Below, one piece after another: positions 23,118-33,616 of a stretch of DNA of 64,000 bases; position 1 is the stretch's first letter; each line of letters starts with the position of its first letter. Below the pieces are notes generated by a model. It was not told the origin of the DNA, made no database searches, and saw nothing but the letters and a program-made list of their open reading frames with translations. Source of the DNA: Bradysia coprophila (Eukaryota > Arthropoda > Insecta > Diptera > Sciaridae); contig NW_023503493.1 in the NCBI RefSeq assembly GCF_014529535.1, forward strand, positions 7,782,001-7,846,000, read 5' to 3'. The position numbers and the translations under genes are program-made.

Positions 23118-23319
23118 CACGGCAGAGTAAAATAAACCAGGCAGGAGCGGTTCATTTTCGAAACGTCAAATAAGAGACCTAATACATGGGATGAAAATGA
23201 ACTCAAATGACGACTGACATAAATTGAAAAATTTTATTCGCAAAATATCAAGGGCCACTAGATTATTCAGGTCCCTAGTCAAACAAGCGCTCCTGCCTGG
23301 TTAACTTTACTCTGTCGTG
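23118..23319 (+). mobile_element. MITE family D, copy 1 (202 bp)
   Basis: Ends CACGGCAGAGTAAAATAAAC / (inverted) GTTAACTTTACTCTGTCGTG, continuing into CAGGCAGGAG. Flanked by a perfect 7-bp duplication AAAGAAG. No coding capacity. Confidence 0.92.
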
Positions 23320-23627
23320 AAAGAAGGTATCAACGGGTTCGGTGGTTTAAGATTTCTGAGAGCTATTTCTGAAAACAGAGTTACGAGATAGAAATCAGTA
23401 ACTTGGATATGATTTAATTGACCTGCTCCAATGTCGTTGCCTAGATTCTGATTTCACTGATTGAGTACGAGGAAATTGAACAATAGAAGACGGTTCATAA
23501 ATCGATCGATTTTCTATTTCAAATATTGAACAGAGAAACTATTACAGTCAGAGGCAGTGAAATTTCAACATGAAATTGCTTCAGCTGTTTTTCAGCTGAT
23601 CCACACAAACAATCCGATGTCTACCCT
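23320..23627. other. Spacer between the two family D MITEs
   Basis: About 300 bp without a gene. A part near 23550-23600 (GAAATTGCTTCAGCTGTTTT) resembles a segment at 63180-63215 inside a DRC5-like intron. Confidence 0.4.
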
Positions 23628-23829
23628 CACGACAGAGTAAAGTTAACCAGGCAGGAGAGCTTGTTTGACTAGGGACCTGAATAATCTAGTAGCCCTTGAT
23701 ATTTTGCGAATAAAATTTTTCAATTTATGTCAGTGTTCATTTGAGTTCATTTTCATCCCATGTATTAGGTCCCTTATTTGACGTTTCGAAAATGAACCGC
23801 TCCTGCCTGGTTTATTTTACTCTGCTGTG
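23628..23829 (-). mobile_element. MITE family D, copy 2 (202 bp, opposite orientation)
   Basis: Same length and ends as copy 1 but inverted. Flanked by a perfect 7-bp duplication CTACCCT. Confidence 0.92.
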
Positions 23830-23836
23830 CTACCCT

Positions 23837-24950
23837 TTTTAGAAACGGCCAGAGAATCGCAACAAAATCATAACATCTGTTACTTTGATGTTATTTATCT
23901 TGTTACATATTTTGCTTTATCATTTCACTATACTACCTCCTCTTGGGTGGGTCAGATCCCTTATCGCTTTAAATATTTCAATAGCTTGCAATGTTAATAA
24001 CTTATTGATAATGCAATTTGGATGACCAAAAAAAACATAATTAGAAAATGGTAGGTACTAATACTGTGCGAATAGCCTTTTCGTTAGGACGGTCTTGTCT
24101 CTCATTAAAAATTTCATTCGGTTTTGTTTCACTAAAAACCTTCGAAGCGTTGTAAATCGATACTTGACTTCATTGTCTGGTACAGGTCTGGTTTTATCCT
24201 CTATGCAGAACTAGTTTCTATAAAATACTCCGGTTCAGAAATTTAACAATAGCAGCTACATCTCGAAACCTAACCTCGGGAATCCCATTATTCATCAAAC
24301 ATTCTTTTTAAATCTGGTTAACAATTCCTCCAGTTATCGTGTCAGAAAAAGTAGAAAAGCCTTCTTTTGAGAACTAATCTCAGATTGTTGAACCAATACC
24401 ACCCTTTTTCATTGAGGAAAACGCTTCATCAAATAAAAAAAGGTTAAGATTTACTCAAGTTATCGTGTGAACAAAGACTCAAAGGGCGGGTTTTTTTTAT
24501 CGAATCGAATCGTTTCTTTTATTCTTTGTAAGCAGTTTCGTCAGCTCACAAAATCACTTCCACCTTGAAATAATAGATTTATTATGAATATGCAAGACTC
24601 TTTCAGAACCTAGGAATGCAAGGTACAGTGTGCGCGCTGTTTTAAGTAAATGTCAAATCTAGTACTTCAAAGTATAATTACCAATTTGTCAATTTATTAC
24701 CTTTGTTACCGAGTAGAAAAGTTTCCGTGCAGTTTTGATGTATTATCATAAAATTTTAAACCAACCGCTTCATCTCATGCAACTTTAATCAACTTATTTT
24801 GAGGTCGGACATTTCCCATAAAGATTTTTTTAGGTCTTTTTTCTTTTAGAAAAAAAACCCTATTGTGGACACTTCATCTGTCCGTCTGTCTGTCTGTCTG
24901 TCCGTCCATGTGTCTGTGTCACAAATAAAAAATGAGACGATAACAGCCTT
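23837..24950. other. Intergenic with a GTCT microsatellite
   Basis: No gene recognised. A short tetranucleotide run (GTCTGTCTGTCTGTC) lies at about 24885-24905, followed by TGTGTCTGTGTCACAA. Confidence 0.5.
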
Positions 24951-24951
24951 G

Positions 24952-26290
24952 ATTCAAAATTGCAATGCTACTATGAGCAAATCAACACCAGGCAAATAAT
25001 AATTATTTGTTATCTGATAACCAATCGCTCATAGTTGGAATTGCAATTCGAAAATTTGGTAGTTGACTACCACGGTGATAGTTGACAACCGAATTAATTA
25101 CCAGCGAGATGTTTACTTTTCGAGGGCTTTGCACCGACTGATGCAATTATTCTGACTGCTTGTCTATTTCCACACGAGAATTTGGTAGTTGGCTACCACG
25201 ATGATAAATTGCAATGCTACTATGAGCAAATCAACACCAGGCAAATAATAATTATTTGTTATTTGATAACCGATCGCTCATAGTTAGCATTGCAATTAGA
25301 AAATTTGGTAGTTGGTATCTGACAACCGAACGTAGTTTTCGGCAGAGATGTTTACTATTCGAGAACTACGCACCGACTGACGAAATTATTCTACCTGCTT
25401 GCCGATTTATAAAACGAAAATTTGGTAGTTGATAGTTTGATAGATTTTTGGTAGTTGCCAGCTGAAATTCAAAATTGCAAAGTCACTATGAGAAAATCAA
25501 CACCAGGCAAATAATAATTATTTGTTATCTGATAACCGATAGCTCACAGTTAACATTGCAATTCTAAAATTTGGTAGTTGGTAGTTGGCTATAATTGACT
25601 ACCAAACGTAATTTTTGGGGAAGAGATGTTTACTATTCGAGAACTACGCACCGACTGACGAAATTATTCTACATGCTCGCCTATTTATAAATCGAAAATT
25701 TGGTAGTTGGTAGCTTTGGTAGTTGGTAGTTGCGAGCTGGATTGACATTCAAAATTGCAAAGCCACCATGAGCATATCAACACCAGCCAAATAATAATTA
25801 TTTGTTATCTGATCACCGATAGCTCACAGTTAACATTGCAATTCGAAAATTTGGTAGTTGGTAGTTGGACTACCAAGGCTATAATTGACTACCAAACGTA
25901 ATTTTCGGCAGAGACGTTTACTATTCGAGAGCTGCGCACCGACTGACAAAATTATTCTGCCTGCTTGCCTATTTAAAGCTTGAATTTTTGGTAGTTGACT
26001 ACCAAACTGGAAGTTGACTACCATACTGATAGAGAGGTGGTAGAGATGTTAACTGTTTGAGAGCTGCACACCAACTGATGAGATTATTTAGGCTGCTTGC
26101 CTATTTATAATTCGATAATTTGGTAGTTGACTACCAAACTGGTAGTTCAATACAAAATTGGTAGTTGACTACGAAACTGATAGAACGATGGTGGCGATGT
26201 TTACTGTTCAACAGCTGGATATCGACTGAAGAAACTATTCTTCCTGCTTGCCTATTTGTAACTCACGTATTTGGTAGTTGGTGTCTCGAG
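24952..26290 (+). repeat. Tandem array, unit about 250-280 bp
   Basis: Four clear units start at the word TGCAAWG near 24961, 25210, 25476 and 25756, then decay to about 26290. Each holds palindromic CAAATAATAATTATTTG, several GGTAGTTGACTACC-like words, GAGATGTTTACTATTCGAGA and GCACCGACTGA. No coding frame. Confidence 0.85.
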
Positions 26291-26649
26291 AAGTGAGAAA
26301 ATTGAGAGAAAGAAAAAAGACCTCACTAGGCTTATAGCCGGTCTATTCTTGTTTTTTTGTAATTTCCCTCCTTACATATTTTGCGGTCAAGGTTTTTTTA
26401 ACAACCTATTTTTACTGTTTTAGTCGAAGCTAAAATTCAATTTAAAATGCAAATTTCTTTCTAACCGATGATTACAGTTTACGCTGATGCTGAACGGAAT
26501 TTAATTATTTTGTTAAATGCTCTTACTGCATGCGACGTAAATTAACAGACTGCTGGATATAACAGACTTTTTCCCCCATTAAGCATTCATGGGCCTGTGA
26601 CCCAGTGAATAAAAATTTGACGTCACAAAGCGATAGTATCCTTGACGAG

Positions 26650-26657
26650 TATAAATA
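26650..26657 (+). promoter_or_regulatory. TATA box of OR2
   Basis: TATAAATA followed by CGGGTGTCGTT, preceded by AGTATCCTTGA; 69 bp before the chosen ATG. It rules out the in-frame ATG at 26605, which lies upstream of it. Confidence 0.7.
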
Positions 26658-26718
26658 CGGGTGTCGTTTAAGTGAATTCGATATTATTACTTGTAAGACT
26701 AACAAGCCAACAATTGGG

Positions 26719-28126
26719 ATGAAGAACAGAACACTGGGCACATTGGCTGCCTTTGAAAAGATCAAATTATTCATCCAATTCTGTGGACTGTGGTCCGGTG
26801 GCACTTCATCGAAATATGTGACGATGCTTTACAATTGCTACAGTGTAGCGATGGTCGCGTTTTTGTTCTTGTACGATTTATCGGTCTGCGCTTACGTATT
26901 CTTTATCGAGACCGTGCAAGAAGCAACCGATAATCTGACGACCAGCTTTACGCTGATCGCATTGTTCGGGAAGATTTTGAATCTCCGATATTTTTTGCCA
27001 AAAATACGAAAGCTGTTCCGAATGGCCGACGAATTTCAACTGGATAATGACCGGGAAACTGAATTCGTTGATCGACAAATGTTGGTCTTCAAAAGGCTGG
27101 TCATATTGTTTTACGGCACGGCAAACATGGCTATTTCGTTCAATTTCATTTCGACCAGCATGTCCGACACGACTCGGTTGCCATATCTGGCATGGCTTCC
27201 GTTTGATTGGAAATGCAATTCTACGGCATACGCTTGGCTGTACACATATCAAGTTATCGGTGTGATCATTCAAGCAAACATAAACGTGAGCTTAGATCTG
27301 TTGATGGCTTATTCGATGCACGTTGCCAGCATTAAATTTGAGTTACTTGGAGACCGTTTGCAGAGACTTAGCGAAATGAAGAAGGATGGTGGTGGTAAAC
27401 CGAGACAACAGACTAGGGATTTGATACGGTGTGTTGCCGCTTACCAACATATTTATCAGTGAGATTTATCTTTTACCTGGAGGTCAAACCGCTGATGAAC
27501 GATTCGATTAGCTAGAGTTTCCTTGCTACCAATTCTTATTCACGCAGTGGTCACCTCCAGTTGAGTTCACTTCCAGCAAATAACGTTTGTTTCTCAATTA
27601 AAGATATACCAAGGAGCTTCAGACATGTTTCACTTATGGACTGTTCGTCCAAATCTCTTTCAGTGGTGCCGTTATCTGCTCGTTAGCGTACCAAATGACT
27701 ATCGTAAAATTTGAACTAAATTTTCAAGTTTTCTTTACTAGCAAAGTTACAATCTTACAGACGTCACCGGTAGAAAATTTCGTCTTTTTTACAAGTCTGT
27801 CAAATTATCAACTGTGCATGATCTGCCAAGTATTTGTACCATGCTACTTCGGCAACGAAATCATACTCAAGCACGAAAGCATAACCGGAAGTATATTCAA
27901 ATGTGGTTGGGATTTTCGCGACATACACTTTCGACGCGTTGTTATTATCTTCATGGAAATAGTGACGAAGGAGCGACATATTTTGGTTGGAAATTGGAAG
28001 GTTTTGGATTTGAATTTATTCGTTTCGGTGAGTGATGTGCTGGATTCACCAAATCGATTGCGACAAATGATTTGTTGGTTTTAGATCATGAACTTTGCAT
28101 ACCGATTGTACACCGTACTGGTCTAA
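26719..28126 (+). CDS. Odorant receptor (7tm_6 family), OR2 of cluster
   Basis: Exons 26719-27458, 27604-27703, 27761-28027 and 28085-28126 give 382 residues. Introns are 145, 57 and 57 bp, with the same phases as OR1 and OR3. The frame stays open 38 codons further upstream, but the TATA box at 26650 and the alignment to MKSRSLG of OR3 place the start at MKNRTLG. Typical receptor features are present: an N-terminal FCGLW motif, several membrane helices, FSGAVICSLAYQM ending exon 2, PCYFGNEIILKHE in exon 3, and the C-terminal IMNFAYRLYTVLV. It should act in olfactory neuron membranes as a ligand-tuned partner of Orco. No stop, frameshift or missing splice site was seen, so it looks functional. 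Confidence 0.94.
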
Positions 28127-28128
28127 AT

Positions 28129-28134
28129 AATAAA
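28129..28134 (+). terminator. Poly(A) signal of OR2
   Basis: AATAAA two bases after the stop codon. The very short distance makes it uncertain; a second AATAAA lies near 28428. Confidence 0.4.
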
Positions 28135-28444
28135 TTCACTAAAGCTTTTCAACATGCACCACACTATGTCCTAAAGCAGACGCCCTCATCTGCGATCTAT
28201 GTGGTTTGTATAAACAAAATCTGAAGGTTTCCTTTTGATATGAGCAGGATAATTGTTCTGGTTTTTGAATGAGAAACGGCTAATTCATTTTCCTTAGTAG
28301 CGAGACTTCTATGGTTCAAGCACATCCCGATGGAATCACATACTTGTATGGGCTTAACACAACTTTCGCAATTTGTAATTTCGTCATTTTATATCATAGC
28401 AATGTAAAGTCAACTTCTGATTTTCAATAAATGGAACCACCTAC

Positions 28445-28670
28445 CACAGATAGATAAACTTTCCCAAATCACACGCTCTGATCTTCGACATTCTCTTTAA
28501 GACTCTCTGCAGCATTGGGTCTGATGCGCTCAAATCAATTGAAGAAGATTACTTCTGGGCACATCGTGAACTGATTGAGATCAACATTGTGTACAACTTG
28601 ATCTTTGAGTTTGGCCAAGGGAACTGTAGATTCAGGTCAATTTCAGAAAGTCAAGGATTCCGTTGGGGTT
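28445..28670 (+). other. Coding-like stretch of unknown origin
   Basis: An open frame of about 70 codons without a start Met reads with balanced composition, including HALIFDILFKTLC and EEDYFWAHRELIEINIVYNL. It may be an exon remnant of a lost gene or a transposon fragment. No family recognised and no clear splice partners seen. Confidence 0.25.
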
Positions 28671-28741
28671 TCTTTTTATAAATTTTTCTTATTGATTGCC
28701 ATTGTATAGCGGTTTCGACCTGATTTAACCTTACACAAAAA

Positions 28742-29001
28742 AGCATATCAGCAGTTTTACTATCGGATCTATTACTTCATTTGATCTGAGTACTTTCAAG
28801 AGATTAATTTCACCTGTTACACACGGCTGTAATCTGTTATCGACAGTGAAGGTAATAATAAACGACAATCTATGACTAAAAAGGTCTTATATAGCAAAAA
28901 GCATGGTCAAAACAAATGAAGTAAAAGATTTCTCAAATCAATCTCTGAAAATCTTAGATCAAATGAAGTAATAGATCAGATAGTAAAACTGTTAATATGC
29001 T
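28742..29001. mobile_element. Dispersed family E, complete MITE with 46-bp ends
   Basis: 260 bp. Inverted arms of about 46 bp with few differences contain CAGTTTTACTATC and TCTATTACTTCATTTGATCT. The internal GAAGTAAAAGATTT word occurs at many places in the window. Confidence 0.82.
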
Positions 29002-29499
29002 TGCCGTCTGTGACAGGTTAAAATCTTTTACGTCATTTTGTTGAACGTTTTTATAATAAGACCGCATTGGTCAGAGCTTGTCGTTTGTTCCGAGATTTTA
29101 TCGGTAACATATGGATAGCCCTTCGTAACAGGTTAACGTATCACAATTTTTTAATAAACTTATCTGACCAACATTTCGGGACAGATTGGAATAAATGCCA
29201 TTTCCCAAATCAATGCAGGAGCTTGTGACTTGTGTCTTTCATTTGAAATAAGAAATTCTCGTATAGGACATGCGTGATAAGCTTTTAGGTGAAAAGTTTG
29301 CAAAGTCGCATGTGTGAAATATAAATCGTTTTTTATTAGATTTCATCAATGCTTCATTCTTGGTGAATGTTAATGCGATCTGTCTTACTAACTGAAATTA
29401 ATGGGACTCTCAATTAAGTTAAACTTTAAACGGAGACTTCTTAACTAACAATTAGTATTAAAATTAATGCTAAGGACACATCCTTCACAGGTACACATT

Positions 29500-29519
29500 T
29501 CTTGACATGCAATGCAAAA
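29500..29519 (+). promoter_or_regulatory. Candidate POU-type site upstream of OR3
   Basis: TGACATGCAATGCAAAATAA, matching the OR1 upstream word over the first 16 bases, at a comparable distance from the TATA box. Confidence 0.35.
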
Positions 29520-29651
29520 TAATTGCCTGGTAGCGAATTTTTTCCTATTAAGTATTCATGTACCTGTAACCCATCGAATTAGAACTGCCTTCGTATCAAT
29601 TTAGAATCGATATTAATATCACAAAATGTTGGTGTCCTTGGGGGGTGGACA

Positions 29652-29659
29652 TATAAATA
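29652..29659 (+). promoter_or_regulatory. TATA box of OR3
   Basis: TATAAATA followed by CTGTCGTT; preceded by GTGTCCTTGG. An arthropod-type initiator TCAGT lies at 29686-29690, about 34 bp downstream. Confidence 0.72.
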
Positions 29660-29723
29660 CTGTCGTTGGGCCCATCAGCTCCGTATCAGTATTCTTAAGA
29701 GCGCCAAGTAAATAATAACTAGA

Positions 29724-31133
29724 ATGAAGAGCCGAAGTTTGGGTCGATTCAATTCCTTTGAGAAAATTAAGTTTGTTTTTAAACTATTTGGCCAGTGGCC
29801 CGGTGATATTACGTCAAAATATCTGTCGGTGTTGTATAATTCCTACAGTGTAGCGATGGTCGTGTTTCTCTTCTTGTACGATGTGACGATCTGCTCTTAT
29901 GTATTCCTTATCGAGAACGTGCAAGACGCAACGGACAACCTTTGCACAAGCCTTACGCTGATCGCATTGTTCGGAAAAATTTTCAATTTTCGATATTTTC
30001 TGCGACCAGTGAAAAATCTGTTGCGTTCAGTCGAAAAATTTCAGTTGGAAAATGACGGGGAAAGTGAATTTGTTGAGCGACAGATGCTTCTATTCGACCG
30101 ATTGGTCATGTGCACGTACTGTGCTGCAAACATGGCTATTTCGTTCAACTTTATCTCGGCGATTATGTCTGACAACCCTCGTTTGCCTTATCCGGCATGG
30201 TATCCATTTGGTTGGAAGTCTAACACTTCGGCCTATCCTTGGCTGTATACATATCAAGTTGTCGGTGTGATCATTCAAGCAAACTTAAATATGAGCTTAG
30301 ATTTGTTGGCGGCCTATTTCATGTTTATGGCTAGCATTAAGCTGGAGATTGTTGGAAATCGTTTGCAGAAACTAGGCGAAATGAAGCAGAGAGGTGAAAA
30401 GCGTGTGCAAAGTGACTCCAGGCATTTGATTCGTTGTATTTCGAACTATCAACATCTTTGGAAGTGAGGTTTTTGTTAGTTTTGAATTGAAGTTGAAACT
30501 ACTGTCCATGTCCACCCAATTTTGTGTGCTAAAATTTCGTTGCTACATTTGAGCAGTGATCATCTTCTTCAGTTTAGTTCTCTACTTTCAAATTAACTTT
30601 TGTTTCTAAATTAAGATACGTCCAGGGTCTTCAGAAATGTTTCAGTTGTGGACTTATAATCCAAATCACTTTCAGTGGTGCTGTTATTTGTTCGACAGCG
30701 TACCAACTAACTACAGTTAATTTACAGCAATCTTTATAACAGAAATACCATACGAGAAACATTTCTTACAGATATCGCCTCAAGAAAATTTAGGTTTCTA
30801 CTCGAGTTTGATAATGTACCAGCTATGCATGGTCGGCCAGGTATTCATTCCCTGCCACTTCGGCAACGAGATCATACTCAAACACGAAATCATATCCGGG
30901 AGTATATTCGATAGTGGTTGGCATTGTCGTCCCATTCCCTATCAAAGGATTGTCATAATCTTTATGGAAATTGTTAAAAATGAATGGCATATCATGGTCG
31001 GAAATTGGATCATTTTGAATTTGGATTTGTTCGTTTCGGTGAGTGGGCGGATGTCTCAATTTCAAGAGATTAATTTACGATTCGGTTTTAGATTATGAAT
31101 TTTGCTTATCGATTGTACACTCTCCTCGCTTAA
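29724..31133 (+). CDS. Odorant receptor (7tm_6 family), OR3 of cluster
   Basis: Exons 29724-30463, 30616-30715, 30772-31038 and 31092-31133 give 382 residues; introns are 152, 56 and 53 bp. Exon lengths equal those of OR2 exactly. The protein begins MKSRSLGRFNSFEKIKFVFK and ends IMNFAYRLYTLLA. FSGAVICSTAYQL closes exon 2, and PCHFGNEIILKHE lies in exon 3. It is a membrane receptor of the insect odorant receptor family, most similar to OR2. TATA box and initiator sit in proper register before the start. All splice sites are GT-AG. No sign of decay was found. Confidence 0.94.
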
Positions 31134-31528
31134 GCTGTAAAAGTTATGGATGGATTAATGTTGTGCAGCAGGCAGGCTCGAATATAAAACGTGTGATTTC
31201 AAAGCATAGTATGGTGTGTGTCAAGAGACTACTCCTTTAATTGAATACCATTAGTACAATTAATGGTACTATTGGTATTATTGGTAGTGTTGGTATTAAT
31301 GGTACTTTATGATACAGTTAATATTCATGGTATTAATGGTACTATTAATGGCAATATTGCGGTATTACTGGTACTATTAGTATTAATTGTATTAATTAGA
31401 GTAGTGGTACTAATGGTATTAACGTTTGATACCCTTGTTACAGAGCATATGACATTTTCATTATGAGTTTTAAACGATTCAGGTTAACTTTACTCTGTCG
31501 TGCTATGTAAGGCAATGAAAGTCTAGAG
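31134..31528. repeat. GGTATTAAT-type simple repeat and MITE D remnant
   Basis: 31245-31435 is a degenerate repeat of GGTATTAATGGTACTATT-like words. At 31483-31506, GGTTAACTTTACTCTGTCGTG is a lone right end of MITE family D. Confidence 0.7.
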
Positions 31529-31658
31529 CAGGTATGGTCGATCGGCGAATTCGTCTTAAACGCACTAACATTTTATGTCAAAATTATATGAAAATGAGTG
31601 CGTTTAAGTACGAAAATCAAATTTTTATGTCCTCCGGACGGACAATAGACCATACCTG
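31529..31658. mobile_element. Foldback, 130 bp
   Basis: Ends CAGGTATGGTC / GACCATACCTG and inner arms CTTAAACGCACTAACATTTT / AAAATGAGTGCGTTTAAG. Confidence 0.78.
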
Positions 31659-31867
31659 TTTTATACTTTCATTGATGTTAGGTGCCTTAGTGACACGTAT
31701 TTCAAATTTTGAAGTTGTTGTTTTCAACGGCCGGTTGCCTAGATCAATGACGTTAAAGACGTTAAAGTACTCTGACCTCTGCTAAACGCAATTTGCGTGT
31801 GTCTCTAGTTCAAGTATTCCTGACAAAGATAGCGATTTGGCTCTGGTTAAGCGTTTTAACTTTTCTC

Positions 31868-32110
31868 AGACGGCAGGACGATCAGCAGTTTTACTGTCGA
31901 ATCTATTACTTCATTTGATCCAAATATTTTCTAAATTCAATACTTCATTTCGTTGAACATGCTTTTTGCTGTTATAAGGCTGCATTAGTCGGAGCTTTTC
32001 CTATATTCCTGAAGGAGTTATTGACCTAAATATTTTTCCATCAACTTATCTTACCAACAAACATTCCGGAACAGATCCGAATAAATGCCAGATTTCATTA
32101 TGTCTTCAGG
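31868..32110. mobile_element. Dispersed family E, partial copy
   Basis: CAGTTTTACTGTCGAATCTA and TTACTTCATTTGATC match the left end of the complete copy at 28742. The following 150 bp resemble 29040-29200. Confidence 0.65.
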
Positions 32111-32116
32111 ACCGTA

Positions 32117-33332
32117 GCTGCATAACTACCTTCCCACACTTTATAGCTGGGGCACGTATGATAACATTACACTTCGGAAATTTTGGTTAGTGTATCACTT
32201 GTATATTTCAATTCGTCGTCGTAAACGACTTTTAATGGATTTGTTTAATAAAATTTGATAAAAATCAAAATTAATAATTGAGTTTTCATGTCCAATCAAA
32301 TATCAAATCCTTTTTTTATCATCATATTTAAGCAATCAACCTGCAACTCTTTCTTTCGAACGATTAACTACGATACGAATAAATATCCAAATTTTTTTAC
32401 CCGGTGCAATAAAAAAAAGATAACCCAAGCATATAACTTGGCTACCAACAAAACTCTTTCATTCCCTTTTAACTTTTGATTTTCCTTTCTTTGTTTTTTT
32501 TTATCCATTGCATAAGCTACGTTAATTTTTATATATATTTTTGACCGCGCACGCCAGGTGCATGTATCAACTCAGTTAAGAAACTGTGGGAACCTAAGTT
32601 ACGTTCTTACCAAAAAAAAGAAACGAAAAAAAAATTGATCCAATCATTTTGATTTTTCGTTATAATATAATTTAAGAATTGTGGATAAAAAAAACACCAA
32701 AACTGTTCTTGAGTCGCAAGAGAAACTGGTTTTGTTCGTACGGAATACTACATTTGGGATGTTTTACCCTGAAGCTAAATGTTTATACTGTACCCAGATT
32801 TTTAATGTATATTCGATGAGAAAGTCGTTTTAACGCTCTAACTACTGACTGGTACAATAAAGTTATCAATTTTACGAAAGACTTAAACGTTTTGAAACAT
32901 GATAAGGTACATAAATCATTCATTGTCTTTGTTACACTTTTTTAAGGAAAATAGTATAAATGTAGGGAGTTGCTAATCTATGTAGCAAATAGTATACTGA
33001 TTGACTGTGTCAATTTATTGAACCATGCATAACTCAAGACGATTTTATTTTATCAGCTGCTCAAACAAAATTGTTTTAGAAATGTTACAGAAGGTGATTA
33101 TATCACCAATATATCTTACACGGTTTTCTCTAGAGTTGAAAGTACCTTATTGCAATTGCACACATATGGAAAACAAGAGAATTGATTTAAGCTTGTACGT
33201 ACACGAGCACTTGCCCGAGTGGTATTTGATTTCGAGCTATATACTTCATGTACACTGATCGAAATTTTTTACGTGCTATGCGTATATCGTTCGTGCCCCC
33301 TGTTAAAAAGTGTGGTAAGGTAGTTATACAGC
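32117..33332. mobile_element. Possible 1.2 kb inverted-repeat element
   Basis: Left end GCTGCATAACTACCTTCCCA and right end (inverted) TGGTAAGGTAGTTATACAGC pair over about 25 bp with few mismatches. The interior is AT-rich and non-coding. Confidence 0.5.
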
Positions 33333-33443
33333 GGGCTCCAATATAATACGTGCGAGACGTATTTCGCTTTGACAGAGATTTAAAAATATGAATCTTATTG
33401 AATTCACTTACAAAAAGTATTTTAAATTAAAAATTGACTTCTT

Positions 33444-33520
33444 CTAGAATTGAACCGGGGACCTCTGGATCGTGAGCCAACGATCTTTCTAATGTTGCAG
33501 TACAGTAGTGTTGGTTAACA
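33444..33520 (-). other. Degenerate tRNA-like segment
   Basis: On the minus strand GTCCCCGGTTCAATTC matches a polymerase III B box and T arm, preceded by a short anticodon-arm-like GATCG...CGATC pair. The D arm is poor, so this is at best a tRNA-derived remnant. Confidence 0.3.
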
Positions 33521-33616
33521 TTTCTTATTGTTGAAGCGTACTTTGAAAGTCATAAACGTGTGTGGCGTATAAGCACGTTATAACGCAACGCACAATAACA
33601 ATGTTATTACGTTTTT

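Noticed and set aside
24885..24905. GTCT run as a possible CRISPR-like or regulatory array
   Set aside because: It is a simple tetranucleotide microsatellite; no spacers and a eukaryotic context.
26605..26718. Upstream in-frame ATG extending OR2 by 38 residues
   Set aside because: It lies upstream of the TATA box at 26650 and has no counterpart in OR1 or OR3.
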